Source: Flaccisagitta enflata
Lineage: Eukaryota > Chaetognatha > Sagittoidea > Aphragmophora
Reading direction: 5' to 3'
DNA length: 64,000 bases
NCBI GenBank assembly: GCA_965153355.1
Contig: OZ231127.1
Span: 44,454,001 to 44,518,000, forward strand
The translations under genes were made by a program, and so were the position numbers. Shown here in pieces: positions 43,608-64,000 of the stretch (positions are counted from its first letter, which is position 1; the number at the start of each line of letters is the position of its first letter). The notes under the pieces were generated by a model, which was not told the origin of the DNA, ran no database searches, and saw only the letters and a list, made by a program, of their open reading frames with translations.

Positions 43608-45110
43608 TTCTTCTTCAGGGACCTGCCGATATCTTCGCTGTTCCAGAATCAAGAGGCCTGGCTATTTGTAATCCTTCCGATAAGTTCTATTGTAAATCGT
43701 CATTTCCCCCCACATGTTCGGAGAATCTGTATTCATTTCATAATTTGAGGCCAGAAGAGCTGATTTGCGGTCAGAGTGGGCTGATGTGAGGCCTAACAGA
43801 GCTGATTCTTGGGTTGTGCTAGCTAATTTTGAGCCAAGATGCCTTAGAGCTATGGTGATGTTGTTTAAACGATAACCGTATTTCTTGTAATTAGCGCCCT
43901 GGGCGTTTTTGAAATAAAAATGAAACATCGATATTTTAAACCTACTCACTTACATCGATATCTTTAACCTACTCACTTATATCTAAATAGTGTTTTATGA
44001 AATCTAGATTTACTAACAATTCTTTTTACAATTCAAATCTGTAAATCACTGCTATTTATTGTATTGCATCTTATTCTTATATGATTTTTGGCAAAAAAAT
44101 ATTATTTCCAATAAGTTTTCTTTGATTTTTTTTTAAAATCATTATTATCATTGGCTCATTATTTCATGAAAAGGGAGGGGGTTAGTTAGAGGGGGGGGGG
44201 TATAAATGCAAGAAATACGGTACCTAAAAAGGCCTTTACATGTCAAAGAACATAGCAACTAGCGAAAATGCGCAAAATCAACATGGCCGGTTTAGAAAAT
44301 ATTTAGACTGATGTCATGTTTAATTCTATATCAACAAATCAGAACACCTCTATAACAGACAATTTAGTTTGTAACTAAATTTGGCGAGTATCATGTAAAT
44401 GAAAGTTGGACAACATTACTATATGTTTGAAAAATAACAACGATCCTATGTTAAGTTTGACGGTGGCAAACCGAAATGAACGCAGCCGTTAGACTTATTT
44501 ACAAGAAGTCCCAAAAGATGCGCAACATACAAATCTTGCCAAATCTTTTTTGCCTTGACAACAGGCGGCGCAAGGGTCGATCTTCCTCAAAGCAAAATCT
44601 TCGGACTCGAGAAATTCGCGCAAATACATCCCAGCTGCATAAAGGAAATTTTTTTAGAAAATAAGGCCGGATACACGGCTACCCCAGTCGCGTGCGGTTG
44701 GGCAGGGGCTATATTTGAGGTAACGCTCAACGCTCAACGATCATTTGGGCAGAAGCAGTGGGGTCAAAGAATAACATCTTCACTTATGCGCATTCAAAGG
44801 GACTGGCATAATCGTGAAACTGCCTTGTTGCCTTGTTGCCTTGTTGCCAATGTAGAAATACGTAACTACAAAACCTCTTGAGGGTCTGCAAGTTCTATCC
44901 TATTTATGCGGGCATGCCTTATTTGCGGGTGCGCTCTAGCGGTGCTCCACTGTATTCCAATTTTAAGACAGGCGGGATTTCATTTACAATGAGTACATTT
45001 AAAATTGTCCACCTACCTTGTCCCACAGTCATTTCCTCTTCTTCCATTGGAGCGGCGTTCACAGTCATGATGAAGGCAGATACCAAAACAAATACCGCGA
45101 TCTTCATTTT
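35493..45110 (-). CDS. Secreted Ser/Gly-rich and WAP-domain protein (partial exon model)
   Basis: Minus-strand exons in order: 5'UTR 45467-45400, signal peptide 45110-45017, Ser/Gly-rich from 37974, Cys-rich 36130-35920 and final WAP exon 35735-35493. WAP proteins are secreted, often protease inhibitors, antimicrobials or shell/cuticle matrix components. Which one applies here is unknown. The last two exons give KPGACPAG, then C2 in HSFCKW, then SSCRIDGDC, KCC and GACERQC: all eight WAP cysteines. Phases agree for signal peptide to Ser/Gly exon and for the two Cys exons. Between the Ser/Gly-rich and Cys exons they do not, so either an exon is missing or two secreted-protein genes are present. 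Confidence 0.6.
35920..36130 (-). CDS. Cysteine-rich exon, first WAP half
   Basis: 211 nt, enters phase 2, ends phase 0 at gtatgg. Acceptor cacgatccctacag. Encodes QCYFAGSRCGRCGRGEMCCA and GRCEMACVRG (tail of a first WAP-like unit), then KRKPGACPAGMTRRPAGGIS and HSFCKWARATQ (start of a second). Confidence 0.78.
36131..37750. other. Interval between WAP and Ser/Gly-rich exons
   Basis: Contains a GGAAGGAAGG/GAAGGAAAG purine-rich stretch (36740-37050). No second convincing exon was found, although phase demands one if both sides belong to one gene. A short + strand Cys-bearing frame near 37664-37748 was not accepted. Confidence 0.5.
37751..37974 (-). CDS. Ser/Gly-rich exon
   Basis: Acceptor ttactacatgcag; enters with 2 nt, matching the phase of the signal-peptide exon. 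Encodes APTTTKRPSGGFMFGSGSGG, a Ser run and GGFTFGSSSGSSDNPLSSVG. Read through, it stops with TAA at 37753-37751, which would make a complete small secreted Ser/Gly-rich protein of about 104 residues. Alternatively it splices at one of two weak GT sites just before the stop. Confidence 0.6.
38104..38232 (+). mobile_element. Hairpin-terminated element, short copy
   Basis: AACAAGACCAGATACACGGC start, AGTCGCGTGCCGGTGGG, ACCGATGGACCGATGG core, and end AGTCGCGTGCACACGACTAT. Confidence 0.8.
38680..38970. repeat. Interstitial TTAGGG-like array
   Basis: About 290 bp of GGGTTAGGG and GGGGTTAGGGGT variants on the + strand, a degenerate form of the metazoan telomere repeat. Confidence 0.85.
39252..40248. 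mobile_element. Mirror-image composite of hairpin elements
   Basis: Left hairpin AGTTGCGGGCACGCAACT (39256) after T-run; right hairpin AGTTGCGTATCCGCAACT before TTAAAAT (about 40222-40248). Between them are inverted copies of GAGCACGAGTCGAAAAGTGG and of the GGGCAGCGGCCCCGAAGGGG block (39388, 39780), plus 24-mers CTCAGGCCTGAAATCTGCCC. Confidence 0.75.
40371..40590 (+). mobile_element. Hairpin-family element, TGAATG core, decayed end
   Basis: CAGTTAGTGCGCCTCGCAGA start block, GAATGAATGAATG, ACCAACGGACGGACCGAC, and GAGCGAGGACGCAAAA with a lost hairpin. Confidence 0.6.
40619..40742 (+). mobile_element. Hairpin-terminated element (AGGTGCG arms)
   Basis: Short copy with ACCGACCGACCGACC core and hairpin AGGTGCGGTGGCGCACCT before TGAAAAAA. 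Confidence 0.75.
41899..41950 (-). mobile_element. Truncated hairpin end
   Basis: TTTTTAGTCGCGTGCACGCG with ACTCTACAACCCGCTTTGTC only; the rest of the element is missing. Confidence 0.7.
42252..42490 (+). mobile_element. Hairpin-family element (TGAATG core), hairpin lost
   Basis: AACAAGGCCAAGTTTTGGCC start, GTGTGCCTCGC, GAATGAATGAATG, ACCAACCGACCAACGG, and GACCTTCTATAG end. Confidence 0.65.
43455..43616. repeat. (CTT)n array with CTG variants
   Basis: TTCTTCTTC with interspersed TGCTTC units. Source of spurious poly-Leu and poly-Lys frames. Confidence 0.9.
44664..44790 (+). mobile_element. Truncated hairpin-family element
   Basis: AAGGCCGGATACACGGCTAC, AGTCGCGTGCGGTTGGGCAG and GATCATTTGGGCAGAAGCAG; the hairpin end is absent. 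Confidence 0.7.
45017..45110 (-). CDS. Signal-peptide exon
   Basis: ATG at 45107. Encodes MKIAVFVLVSAFIMTVNAAP then MEEEEMTVGQ, with hydrophobic core AVFVLVSAFIM and likely cleavage after VNA. Ends phase 1 at gtaggtgg. A classic secretory leader; the acidic segment after it could be a short propeptide. Confidence 0.75.
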
Positions 45111-45210
45111 CTAAAGAGAGCAGAGGGAAATCTGTTAATATGCTGCATTGAATAATGCACGCTTTAATGTAACTTTATCGTCAGTCGAAATGGTAAACGT
45201 ATTACAATGC

Positions 45211-45341
45211 TTTTTTAGGTGCGACAAAGCACCTCTTTAACTGGCTCTGTCCGTTGGTTGGTCGGTCTGTCTGTCTGTCTGTAACGCATTCGTTCGACGA
45301 TCCACATGTCGCACCTTATTGGCCTACTTGGCCTTGTTTTT
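45211..45341 (-). mobile_element. Hairpin-terminated element (AGGTGC arms)
   Basis: TTTTTTAGGTGCGACAAAGC with ACCT closing the hairpin, GGTTGGTCGGTCTGTC core, matching third arm GTCGCACCTTATTGGCC, and GGCCTTGTTTTT end. In intron 1 of the secreted-protein gene. Confidence 0.85.
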
Positions 45342-45399
45342 ATAGATGCATATTTTTTTTTTTTTGCAGCGGGTCAGATTAAGATGCTATGAAACTTAC

Positions 45400-45467
45400 C
45401 GTTTTTAGCGGAAAGTCGATCAATATAATTTGGGCAGTTTTCAAGTTTGAAGCCTCCGGATTAGATT
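45400..45467 (-). other. Probable 5'UTR exon of the secreted-protein gene
   Basis: Short non-coding exon ending in AAAAACG before gtaagtttc. Its intron (45399-45111) holds one hairpin-family repeat and ends at ctctctttag, three bases before the signal-peptide ATG. The start is inferred from the TATA box. Confidence 0.4.
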
Positions 45468-45495
45468 GAATTTCAACGATCTAACTTAACATACA

Positions 45496-45501
45496 TTTAT
45501 A
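45496..45501 (-). promoter_or_regulatory. TATA box of the secreted-protein gene
   Basis: TATAAA on the minus strand, about 34 bp upstream of an Inr-like TTCAATC (A at about 45467) and about 100 bp upstream of a good donor (gtaagttt at 45399) ending a short non-coding exon. A 31-bp direct duplication (aatcgg..gaatggttctt) lies just upstream at about 45507-45570. Confidence 0.4.
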
Positions 45502-45574
45502 CACAATCGGAAGAATGGTTCTTTGTAAGGTTTGGATAATCGGATGAATGGTTCTTTGTAAGGTTTGGATAAAA

Positions 45575-45850
45575 AAACAAGGCCGGAGACACGGAGTCGC
45601 GGACGGTTGGGCAGGAGCATTTATGCAAAAACCGCTCGCAATTTTGAAAGCACAAAGATTGGGTATTTATAAGCAAATCTTTCGACAGTTTGTACACAAT
45701 TAGCTCAGTAATTTTGACCATAAATACCAAAAATATAGATGATGTTATTGATGTGAGTTGAGTCACTATGAAAAGCCTTTAAAACGACTTTGTGAATGAC
45801 GGGCGGACCAAAAAGTGGCTTATAGAGTTGTGTTGCACGCGACTAAAAAT
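45575..45850 (+). mobile_element. Hairpin-family element
   Basis: AACAAGGCCGGAGACACGGA start, AGTCGCGGACGGTTGGGCAG, ending AGTTGTGTTGCACGCGACTA with AAAAT. Hairpin slightly mismatched. Confidence 0.75.
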
Positions 45851-46084
45851 GTATTAGCTTTCCTGATAATGAAATAAAATTGAATAAAAATAAAAAGTGT
45901 ATTTGCTTTCACCTAATCATGATGATATGAGTGAAATAAATCAACAAAAATCTTTCAATCACACGATTGCTGGTGCGAATTTCAGTCGCCCAGCTGATTT
46001 TGTTCATCGTACATGTCGTCTTTTAATGGCTTTACTTTGTAGCCGAAAATACCGCGAGCAGCTCAGTCCCGTGCCAGAAATGAG

Positions 46085-46236
<152 letters not shown>

Positions 46237-46356
46237 CTTGTCTTTTATAATTTTCAGAGCGACGGCATCCATGACAGGACAATTAAAGACGTCGACGAAA
46301 GCAATCAAACACTCAACACCTATCTTCCATGGTTAGTAAATACGCTGCGAACCATA

Positions 46357-46546
46357 ACAAGGCCGGATACACGGCTACCGAAGTCGCGTGCGGGTGGGCA
46401 GGGGCCATTTTTGAGGTCACCAGACCATTTGGGCAGGAGCAGTGAGGTCAAAGAAATAAAATCATAAAAAAAAGTAAAGTGTGACGCACCAACCGACCGA
46501 CCGACGGACAAAGCGGGTTGTAGAGTCGCGTGCACGCGACTAAAAA
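46357..46546 (+). mobile_element. Intact hairpin-terminated element (reference copy)
   Basis: AACAAGGCCGGATACACGGC, AGTCGCGTGCGGGTGGGCAG, AGGTCACCAGACCATTTGGG, ACCGACCGACCGACGGAC, GGGTTGTAGAGTCGCGTGCA and CGCGACTAAAAAA. A complete 190-bp copy. Confidence 0.9.
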
Positions 46547-47625
46547 AGGAAACAGCTGTTCTTTAAGATATTTCTCATGAAAAAATAGACTTATCAATAT
46601 TTTTTTTGTGAGAAATGGAAAGAGTGTCATCAAATGAAGCCAATGCCACAAATACCACAAATTTTCATTGATTATTTTAGGTTTTATAGTAAAAAGAAGA
46701 TATGGTGTCAGAATCTGTGTATGAACTGTGACTTTTTCAAAAAACCACAAAAAAAAACCTTTTTCATTTGGTTTTCATCATTTGCAGAACAGGAAATCAA
46801 TTAAAATCATAGATCGTTTGGAAGATATTTTAAAGATCTCTCATTTGCCGCCAATCTCACATTTTTAGCTCAATTCGTTAGGACACAGTGAAAAAAAGAC
46901 TGAAGAGTATTGATTTCAAGTTTGAAAAGGTGCATTACCAAAATGTACCCATTTAACTTCAAACAAATGTCATTTCCAAACGAGTAAAGCTAGGAGGCTG
47001 GGATTGGTCTAGAATGTAAGATTTTTCAAAAACTTTTCAAACGGTCACTGATTTTGTTTACATTCTTTTTTTTACCCATGGATATCTTATGAGGTGAAAA
47101 TGATCCGTCATTTTCGAAATTTGTGAAATGAAAAAAAAAAATTTTGTCATTTATAAAAGGTCTAAATCAAGTGAAATCCTGTCAAAATCTATGACATTGA
47201 AAATGGCCTGCAAAAAATCTGTCATTTGAGCTGTTTCTGGAGTTATTATCTCAATTCGTTTAGAAATTACAACAGTTTTAGTCAAATTTGTTCTCCATTA
47301 ACTATGAATGAAAATCTATTGTTTTCCCGCTTAGGTTTTGATACATTTGTCTTCATTTTAACATAAAATCCAAACGAATTGATCAAATTTGATGGGACTG
47401 GTGGTAGATTGTTCATTTTTTGAAGCTCTTTAAAACGCTCATGAATAACAATTAGATTTGTTAAATTTAAACCATGTAAAATTAGAATGAAAGTTGTTTC
47501 CTTCTTTATGAGTCGCACTGTGGTGATACATGGTATGCGCGCTGACTCAGTCAATCGATTGGCTCTCAAGTCAAAATGCACCAAAAGCGAGGAAGGATTA
47601 CCTAGATAGATTTAGAGGCTTCTAG
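46547..47625. other. Intergenic AT-rich stretch
   Basis: No gene recognised. Internal half-similar segments carry TCATTTG and CTCAATTCGTT motifs in both orientations, suggesting an old inverted element about 46790-47580. Confidence 0.4.
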
Positions 47626-47629
47626 AACA

Positions 47630-47676
47630 ATAATTACAACAACAACAACTGCAAGAACAACAACAACGACTGCAAG

Positions 47677-47771
<95 letters not shown>

Positions 47772-47932
47772 CTGCAACAACTGCAACAACAACAACAACA
47801 ACAACAACTGCAACAACAACAACAGACAGACAGACACAGACAGACAGACATAGACAGACAGAGACAGACAGACAGACAGACACACACGCACGCACGCAGG
47901 CACGCACACACACACGCACACACACACACACA
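47630..47932. repeat. (CAA)n, (CAGA)n and (CA)n microsatellite block
   Basis: CAA units with CTG interruptions to about 47823, then CAGACAGACA and CACGCACG to 47932. Confidence 0.95.
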
Positions 47933-48248
47933 TTCGTAGAAGCTTCCGTGGAAATGTTTTTCCTCTTTTTGTAGCCAAATTTGCTCGATATAAAGTGTAT
48001 TGCGTATCTTTTGAGATTAAGGATATGGTTAATATTCATGATCAACGTAACAAGCTAATCAAGTGCTTTCCAATGGTGAAATCCGCATGTTTCTATCATT
48101 ATCATAGCAGATTTGGCGAGCTTTCTAAGAGGAATGGTTTCCGCGTGCTTGGTCTCGAATCATCGCTTTCAAAATGTTTGTTTTGGGAGCCCGGAGGCGC
48201 CCGTTTGATTTAATCAGCTTATAAAAGAGAATCGCTGGAAACTATAAA

Positions 48249-48345
48249 CTCGCGGTTTGGTTCAGTGGATAACGCTTTTAACTTTGCTCTTCTAGTTAAC
48301 AAGGGTTCACTTTGTTAGGTCGCGAGTTCAAATCTCGGGGGAAAC
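48249..48345 (+). other. tRNA-like sequence with A and B box (possible SINE head)
   Basis: TGGTTCAGTGGATAACG resembles a Pol III A box and GCGAGTTCAAATCTCG a B box with T-arm, about 65 nt apart. Acceptor stem halves do not pair convincingly, so this is a tRNA pseudogene or SINE-like head rather than a working tRNA. Confidence 0.3.
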
Positions 48346-48619
48346 TCTCAAATTTCTTTTTCTCAAAGTTGAGGTGCTCCGATTGAGCTGAAATTTTTTC
48401 AGGCAAAGGCAAGCATAAGCTTTAAGAAAATGTATAGATTATGACAGTTTGTGCAAAGATGTGACTATGAGGGGAGCCTCCAAAAAAGCCGTCTTTGAAC
48501 TAAACGTACTGTACTAAATGGTCCTATGAATGGATGATGAATAGATTTATATTATCTTAATTGGATGTACAGTACATCCCGAGCAAACACGTCTAAAACT
48601 GGAGGATAAATTTTTGATA

Positions 48620-49189
48620 CAGTAGATCTCGTCTAGACTTGAGATAACGGGGGCAAGCATTGTAGAAAAACAAATGAAGCTAGGGAAGTGATATTTAAAA
48701 CATAGACTAATAAAGGGATGCTTTATTGCCCATGATAGCTGGTTGCTATGGAAACACATTTCTAAGTATATTCGCTAAAATATCAATATTTTGAGAAATT
48801 TATTGAGGGAATATTTTTTTAAGTTAAATTTGGTACAATTTTTCCACAGTATGTTCTGTAAGAAGGTCGCTCGTTTAGCAGTTGCTAGGGGTTGTCACAA
48901 TATCACATATGGATACGCTCCTTAGCAATGGCCAAACAAGCAACATTCTTACAGAACATACTGTAGGAAAGTTGTAGCAAATTTGATTTAAAGCAATGTT
49001 CCCTAAAAAAATTATCAAAATATTGATATTTCAGCAAGAATACATGGAAATGTGTTTCTATGGCAACCAGCTATCATGGGGAATTAAGCATCCTTTGATT
49101 AGTCTATAATCCAAATATTGCTCCCCTAGCTTCATTCATCTTTCCACAATGCTTGCCCCCGTTATCTCAAGTCTAGACAAGATCTACTT
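48620..49189. mobile_element. TA-flanked foldback element (CAGTAGATC TIR)
   Basis: 570 bp near-palindrome, ends CAGTAGATCTCGTCTAGACT and inverse, TA on both sides. Central CACAGTATGTTCTGTAAGAA and GTTGCTAGGGG blocks match the foldback at 21633-22216. Confidence 0.8.
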
Positions 49190-49191
49190 TA

Positions 49192-49733
49192 CCTTAATTG
49201 CATTTCCCTAGTTTCATTTTTGGTATCTAGTCTAATTAACGGACGCTTAATTCCTTGAACATATTTCATTATTTGGCAGTTAAAAACATAACTCATGAAA
49301 TCAAAGTCCATGAACACTTCATTTTGCTTCTAGAGTGTTTCAACCTAGACCATCAGATTTAGCAGAAAATCTTACCTAATTTAAAAAAAATAATCAGCTC
49401 AATTGGAAAATCTTTACAGGTTTTATAGCCAGTTTAGGTTTTTTTGGACAATTGTCCTAAAAAAACATTGAACGATTGTCCTAAAAAACTTAAAATGGCC
49501 CTAAAACCTGTAAAAAGGGTTCGATTGAGCTGATTTTTTTTTCAAAATTAAAGAAAATTTTCCGCTGAATCTAATGGGCTAAGTAAATACACTCTAAAAT
49601 GAAGTCTTCATGGACTTTGATTTCATGAGTTATGTTCTTTATCCACCAAATATGTTCAACTTTCAAGGAATTAAGTCTCCTTTAATTAGCTAAGATACTA
49701 AAAATGAAGCTAGGGAAATAGGATTAAGGTTAT
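49192..49733. mobile_element. Foldback element (CCTTAAT ends)
   Basis: Left TTTCCCTAGTTTCATTTTTG is inverted as AAAAATGAAGCTAGGGAAAT. Mid-arms TCATGAAATCAAAGTCCATG and the inverse also pair. A third nested palindromic element. Confidence 0.7.
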
Positions 49734-50111
49734 GAAAATTTATCCTCCAGTTTTAGACGAGTTTGCTCGGAATGTAATCTGAAAGGTAGCCATTACACAA
49801 TACGGAACGCTTGACCATATTTTAGCTAGTAAGATATCTTTATCTACTTTATCTGTAATCTTGTCTCTTGAAAAAAAAAAAAACAATGAACACGTTGACT
49901 TGACTCGTAAGATTGAGTAACTAGACCAGCTTTTTTTGCATATCACAGGCTGTGTCATGACGTTTAGTTCTTTGAATAATACGCAAATAGGTATAGATAT
50001 CACGTTAAAAATTCATTCCTTCAGTTGACGTATTAAGCAGGGAATCACAAAAAGACAAAAAACAATGGGATGAAAACATCGAGTAAAATTGAAGTAAAAA
50101 TGGCACGGTAT

Positions 50112-61639
<11,528 letters not shown>

Positions 61640-61649
61640 CTGAGGAGGA

Positions 61650-62184
<535 letters not shown>

Positions 62185-62246
62185 TTCCATGCTACTGGCT
62201 ATAAGCGGGCAGGATTCCGGTTGGAGAAAATTTCAATTTTTGAGAA

Positions 62247-62465
62247 AACAAGGCCAACACATTACAGTCGCGTGCGGTTGTTAAGACCATACAACCAAAA
62301 GACTAAAAGACTTAAAGACCAAAAGACTGAAAGACTTAATGTAAATTGTCTTGAAATAACTTAAAATTACTCGAAATGACATAAAGCGACAAAAAAAGCT
62401 AAGCGTGACAGACAGACCGACAGACCGACAGACGGACTGACGCACTATGGGCTGAAACGTGCGCT
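62247..62465 (+). mobile_element. Hairpin-family element interrupted at its hairpin end
   Basis: AACAAGGCCAACACATTACA, AGTCGCGTGCGGTTGTTAAG, AAAGACCAAAAGACTG core and GACAGACCGACAGACC; the hairpin is missing where the next element begins. Confidence 0.7.
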
Positions 62466-63368
62466 AGGTGGCTCATTGGGGATTAGCATGGTATCTTTTC
62501 CATTTATTTTCCCTTATGCAAAATATAGAGTGAAATACCTTTTTCTGCATATTTTTAGATGTCATGAAACTATTTTTACTCAATATTGAATCATTTCTAC
62601 TGGATCAAAAGCTTTATGAGCTTAGAATACAAAAGAAGGGAAATTTGAGAAAAATACTGCTTAACTCTCTTACATTTGATATCTAAATTGTTTAAAGTTT
62701 TGATCAAATCAATAAATTTTTTGTTTTAGTTCAATAACATTCCTTTAAAAGGTGCTAAAAAAAATCATTTTTTTTGCTCATTTAGCTCATTTTGCTCATT
62801 TTTCTTCCAATCAAATGTAGATTTTTACTTTTATCCACATTATTACTTGTCCATTTTAGGCCCAGAAAATCGCAATAAGTATGGAACTGTACGTCCTGAG
62901 CCATAGCATTCTCAATTCAGGACCCCTTAAGCTACATTTTGGTATAGGTTTCATGTTGTGCGTCCTTGTGCGATTTTTTTGGTCATAGGGTAAAAAAATC
63001 ATGAAAATAAGGTCAAATGTTTGAAAATAACAAGGTAATTTATCCATCCAAGATGTGTGAAAAATGATGTTTTTTTTTTTGTCTAGCCATTGAGACATAA
63101 ATGAAGGAATCAAATCCAATAATGGAGATTTCATAAGCTTTTCTTCATTCTCAACAGAAAATATAAAAATTTATTGATTTTTGTTGAAATTTTGCGATTT
63201 TCGTAAAAGAGTCTACTTTGGGCGCTTTTTTTCACTCAAAAATGCCATAAAAGCTGCCATATGGACTGGTAATGTATGATCATATGTTACTTTGACTATT
63301 TCATATAGTTTCAGCCATTTTACAGAGATAAAAATTTTCACCCAAATACCCAAGGAGCCACCTAGCCC
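62466..63368. mobile_element. CTAGGTGGCTC-TIR element
   Basis: Short inverted ends CTAGGTGGCTCATTGGG and the inverse of CTAGGTGGCTCCTTGGG bound about 900 bp of AT-rich sequence with no frame. It seems to separate hairpin-family remains at 62247-62465 and 63384-63442. Confidence 0.5.
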
Positions 63369-63383
63369 AATCCATAGCCTACA

Positions 63384-63442
63384 GTGTGACGGACCGACAG
63401 ACGGACAGAGTGGGTCATAGAGTCGCATGCACCCGACTAAAA
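63384..63442 (+). mobile_element. Hairpin end fragment
   Basis: GTGTGACGGACCGACAGACG, GGGTCATAGAGTCGCATGCA and CCCGACTAAAA: right half only. Confidence 0.65.
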
Positions 63443-64000
63443 GAAAATTGGAACCATCACAGATTTTTGCACAGGGGACGTAAAAAGGCTGTAGCATCCG
63501 ATTCTGATGTTTATTTTGACCTAGATTGAGCAAAAAAAATAAGAAACGTTTTTTTGAGTAAAAAATTGAGTTTTTTGCTGTAGAAACACTAATTTTTCAA
63601 CACTTTTTTGTAAATCTGAGCTGAAATTGATGTATATTGATCTATTGTACGGTGCTGATTCAATTTTTGATGTGTTTACACGATTTTTGCTAATTTTGAA
63701 AATTTGCACTTTGATCTCATTTGCATATTGCTGTTTCGCGTTTTTCGCCTATAACTTGCATAAGTTTGTAAGTACATTAATGAAAATCATACTGACAGCA
63801 TATCTTACCCTAAGAAACTGTTCCAAAATATCAGTTTTTGAATTTTAGAATTTTTGGGTCATTTCTTCATTTTTGGGGATTTTAACGCTGTTTTTGAGCC
63901 TCTCAGCCCTATACAAATTTGTTCTATGTTCACTAAAGTATCAATTGCTATTGATACTTCATTTTTCTGTGGAAAAGAAGTCCAAAATATTTCATTATAT
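63443..64000. other. AT-rich end of window
   Basis: No gene, RNA or recognisable repeat boundary was seen. Confidence 0.5.

Larger units (their letters stand above)
37975..45016. other. 7-kb repeat-rich intron or spacer
   Basis: Between the Ser/Gly-rich and signal-peptide exons. Holds hairpin-family elements, a TTAGGG-like array, a foldback composite, poly-A/T runs and a (CTT)n array. About 40940-41890 and 42850-43430 are AT-rich with no recognisable feature. Confidence 0.5.
48570..49781. mobile_element. Host TIR element split by two inner elements
   Basis: Outer arms are about 48 bp: CAGTACATCCCGAGCAAACA (48570) and the inverse of CAGATTACATTCCGAGCAAA (49781), both running into ACTGGAGGATAAATTTT. 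Almost everything between is two other foldbacks (48620-49189 and about 49200-49730). Confidence 0.7.

Noticed and set aside
45990-46080. Minus-strand KVKPLKDDMYDEQNQ as an alternative AF-2
   Set aside because: Needs a start in the wrong phase for the preceding receptor exon and a poor acceptor; the exon at 50175-50112 fits better.
46255-46330. Minus-strand VECLIAFVDVFNCPVMDA resembling an LBD helix 7 segment, and a + strand frame with acceptor ataattttcag
   Set aside because: No usable donor on the minus strand and no neighbouring exon in phase on either strand. The real receptor exons lie at 50-52 kb.
47612-48045. CRISPR-like or coding interpretation of the CAA/CAGA block
   Set aside because: Pure microsatellite with no spacer structure, in a eukaryotic genome.
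48249-48345. A functional tRNA gene
   Set aside because: A and B boxes are visible, but the acceptor stem does not pair and the spacing is too long without a clear intron.

Overview
This is a repeat-rich animal nuclear genome window holding parts of three protein-coding genes with GT-AG introns. The domain content (a SRCAP/Domino-type chromatin remodeler, an NR1H/EcR-like nuclear receptor and a WAP four-disulfide-core secreted protein) and a degenerate TTAGGG array at about 38.68-38.97 kb fit a bilaterian. I cannot name the phylum from sequence alone.

(1) 264-31154, + strand: a 35-exon reading frame of about 3,610 codons whose splice phases agree at every junction. It encodes a SRCAP/Domino (SWR1-class, INO80-family) ATPase. 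In order it has an N-terminal ELFFLQ/WKKK module, an HSA domain, acidic exons, a RecA-like lobe 1 with GLGKT and a DEAQ box, a 602-codon Ser/Thr-rich insertion carried by one exon, lobe 2 with the arginine-finger region, and a basic then Gln-rich C-terminus.

(2) 45467-35493, - strand: a TATA-type promoter, a 5'UTR exon, a signal-peptide exon, a Ser/Gly-rich exon and two cysteine-rich exons that build an 8-Cys WAP domain. Splice phase shows that at least one exon between the Ser/Gly-rich and Cys-rich exons is unidentified, or that these are two genes.

(3) 61639-50112, - strand: eight exons of an NR1H-group (EcR/FXR/LXR-like) nuclear receptor. It includes a 28-nt microexon, a second zinc finger with a two-residue insertion and a putative AF-2 helix in which the usual Glu is Lys. 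Any further N-terminal exons lie upstream of 61639 and were not found.

The rest, including most intron sequence, consists of microsatellites, minisatellites and several families of short non-autonomous elements. The most striking is a superfamily of about 30 short elements. One end carries a 5-8 bp hairpin after a T-run (or before an A-run), the middle is a GGAC/GGTC or TGAA microsatellite, and the other end reads AACAAGGCC. The hairpin arms differ between copies (AGTCGCG, AGTTGCG, AGGTGCG, AGATGCG, AAGTGCG) but stay self-complementary, and in many copies a third, matching arm lies near the opposite end. This resembles the Helentron/Helitron2-derived HINE layout, but the assignment is an inference. 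Several copies directly abut splice sites. Other elements include nested TIR elements with TA, TTAA and CATTATC target duplications, and large foldback structures.
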